This document shows positions 63,326 to 64,000 of a stretch of DNA of 64,000 nucleotides, piece by piece. The translations under genes and the position numbers were made by a program. The notes under the pieces were generated by a model, which was not told the DNA's origin, ran no database searches, and saw only the letters and a program-made list of their open reading frames with translations. Origin of the DNA: a virus; the IMG/VR virus record IMGVR_UViG_3300027974_001778, positions 62,001-126,000 of that record. One strand, given 5' to 3'. Position 1 is the first letter of the stretch. The number at the start of each line of letters is the position of its first letter.

Positions 63326-64000
63326 TTAGAAATCATTGCCGTTGATACGTTCTTCTTCCCCTGAAATCTCAGGTTCAACTACAGCCTTTTCACATATTTT
63401 AGTTACGTCAGCATCTGTAAATGTTGTAAATCCTTTACCACTTAATGCCGCTTGAGTTTTTGGACCAAATTTACCATCAGTAACTAACCCTAAACATCCT
63501 TGTACTTTAGCAATTACATCAGACTTACATCCTTTTGAGTAAGTTCCTGAACAAGATTTATATCCACCTCCTGAGTTACCACCATCAGTTTTTTTCTGTT
63601 CTTCAGGAGTTAATACTATTTCAGTATCTTCAATCATTCCCGCTAAAGGTCTTGTAAACATTTTCCATTCATCAGGACTATCAGTTAAATCATCTAAAAA
63701 TTTTAAAAGTCCGCCAGTCACTTTTTTATCTAAAGCACATAAGTCAGGAATTGATTCAACTTTTTGTAATGTAGACACAATAGCATCTTCATCATCATTC
63801 CAGTTACCTTTGGCGTCTTCAATTTGAAAAGCTAAAGTTCGTATCTCACTTTTTGACATTTTAGGGACCAATTTAGATACTCCAGGTGCTTGACAAACAC
63901 TTATTACTTGAGCAAATCCATCTTTACCCTTATCTCCATTTACCATCCAATCAACAAGTTTATATAATCCATAAGCAGCGACTGCACCTACAGCCGCGGG
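63326..64000 (-). CDS. peptidoglycan-binding protein, cut by the window edge
   Basis: The frame is open from the window end (Ala/Gly/Tyr-rich hydrophobic stretch AVGAVAAYGLYKLVDW) through an internal Met to a stop at 63326. Near the C-terminus, GCKSDVIAKVQGCLGLVTDGKFGPKTQAALSGKG is a PG_binding_1 repeat (LQ..L...DG.FGp.T..A). It should attach the protein to peptidoglycan; any catalytic domain would lie beyond the window. Confidence 0.75.
   Translation of the reverse strand, partial: PAAVGAVAAYGLYKLVDWMVNGDKGKDGFAQVISVCQAPGVSKLVPKMSKSEIRTLAFQIEDAKGNWNDDEDAIVSTLQKVESIPDLCALDKKVTGGLLKFLDDLTDSPDEWKMFTRPLAGMIEDTEIVLTPEEQKKTDGGNSGGGYKSCSGTYSKGCKSDVIAKVQGCLGLVTDGKFGPKTQAALSGKGFTTFTDADVTKICEKAVVEPEISGEEERINGNDF

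Overview
This window is a contiguous piece of a large, strongly AT-rich, T4-like tailed-phage genome (Caudoviricetes) whose host is most likely a member of the Bacteroidota, probably a flavobacterium. The virion core is T4-type: gp17-like terminase, gp20-like portal, gp21-like prohead protease, acidic gp22-like scaffold and gp23-like capsid protein, in that order on the minus strand, plus a gp5-like baseplate hub and a gp55-like late sigma candidate. The host call rests on several Bacteroidota-type promoters (TTG-N19/20-TAnnTTTG, e.g. before the tmRNA, a lipoprotein gene and an unknown RNA), absence of any consistent Shine-Dalgarno sequence, a Bacteroidota-like ribosomal protein bS21, and several SC-type lipoproteins.

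Layout. 1-4.9 kb (+): truncated GDP-mannose 3,5-epimerase-like gene, PhoH, HAD-like pseudo-enzyme, two glycosyltransferases, late sigma factor. 4.9-11.1 kb (+): baseplate/tail genes. 11.1-13.5 kb: small genes of both orientations. 13.5-31.3 kb (-): head morphogenesis and packaging genes, interrupted by one plus-strand bS21 gene. 31.3-38.5 kb: 2OG hydroxylase, sulfotransferase, alpha/beta hydrolase, UVR-motif adaptor, ClpC-like unfoldase, zinc metallopeptidase, M20 peptidase. 38.6-39.0 kb: tmRNA. 39-44.7 kb (+): small membrane and metabolic genes, an undescribed roughly 170-nt RNA at 42.3-42.5 kb, and an M15-like lysin. 45-54 kb (mostly -): 21 tRNA genes in short runs, interleaved with small late genes, tRNA-like elements, structured spacers and a twin-hairpin small RNA. 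54-61.5 kb (mostly +): lipoprotein, a large HAD/methyltransferase fusion, HNH protein, carbamoyltransferase, ClpP. 61.5-64 kb (-): virion-associated proteins, the last cut by the window edge.

How it fits together. Two promoter classes are visible. Host-like TAnnTTTG promoters drive the tmRNA, small RNAs, some tRNA runs and several accessory genes. A phage-specific TATTTATA box lies 3-6 nt before the start codon of many virion or late genes (further away before some others), which suggests leaderless or nearly leaderless late mRNAs recognised by the gp55-like sigma. Many late, non-core genes share a short N-terminal amphipathic leader ending in (I/L)-x-E. That is the cleavage signature of T4 gp21-type proteases and resembles T4 capsid-targeting sequences, so I propose a set of capsid-packaged, protease-trimmed cargo proteins. 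Translation and protein turnover are heavily phage-encoded: 21 tRNAs, tmRNA, bS21, ClpC, ClpP and a UVR adaptor. Sugar modification is a third theme (epimerase, glycosyltransferases, sulfotransferases, methyltransferases, carbamoyltransferase).
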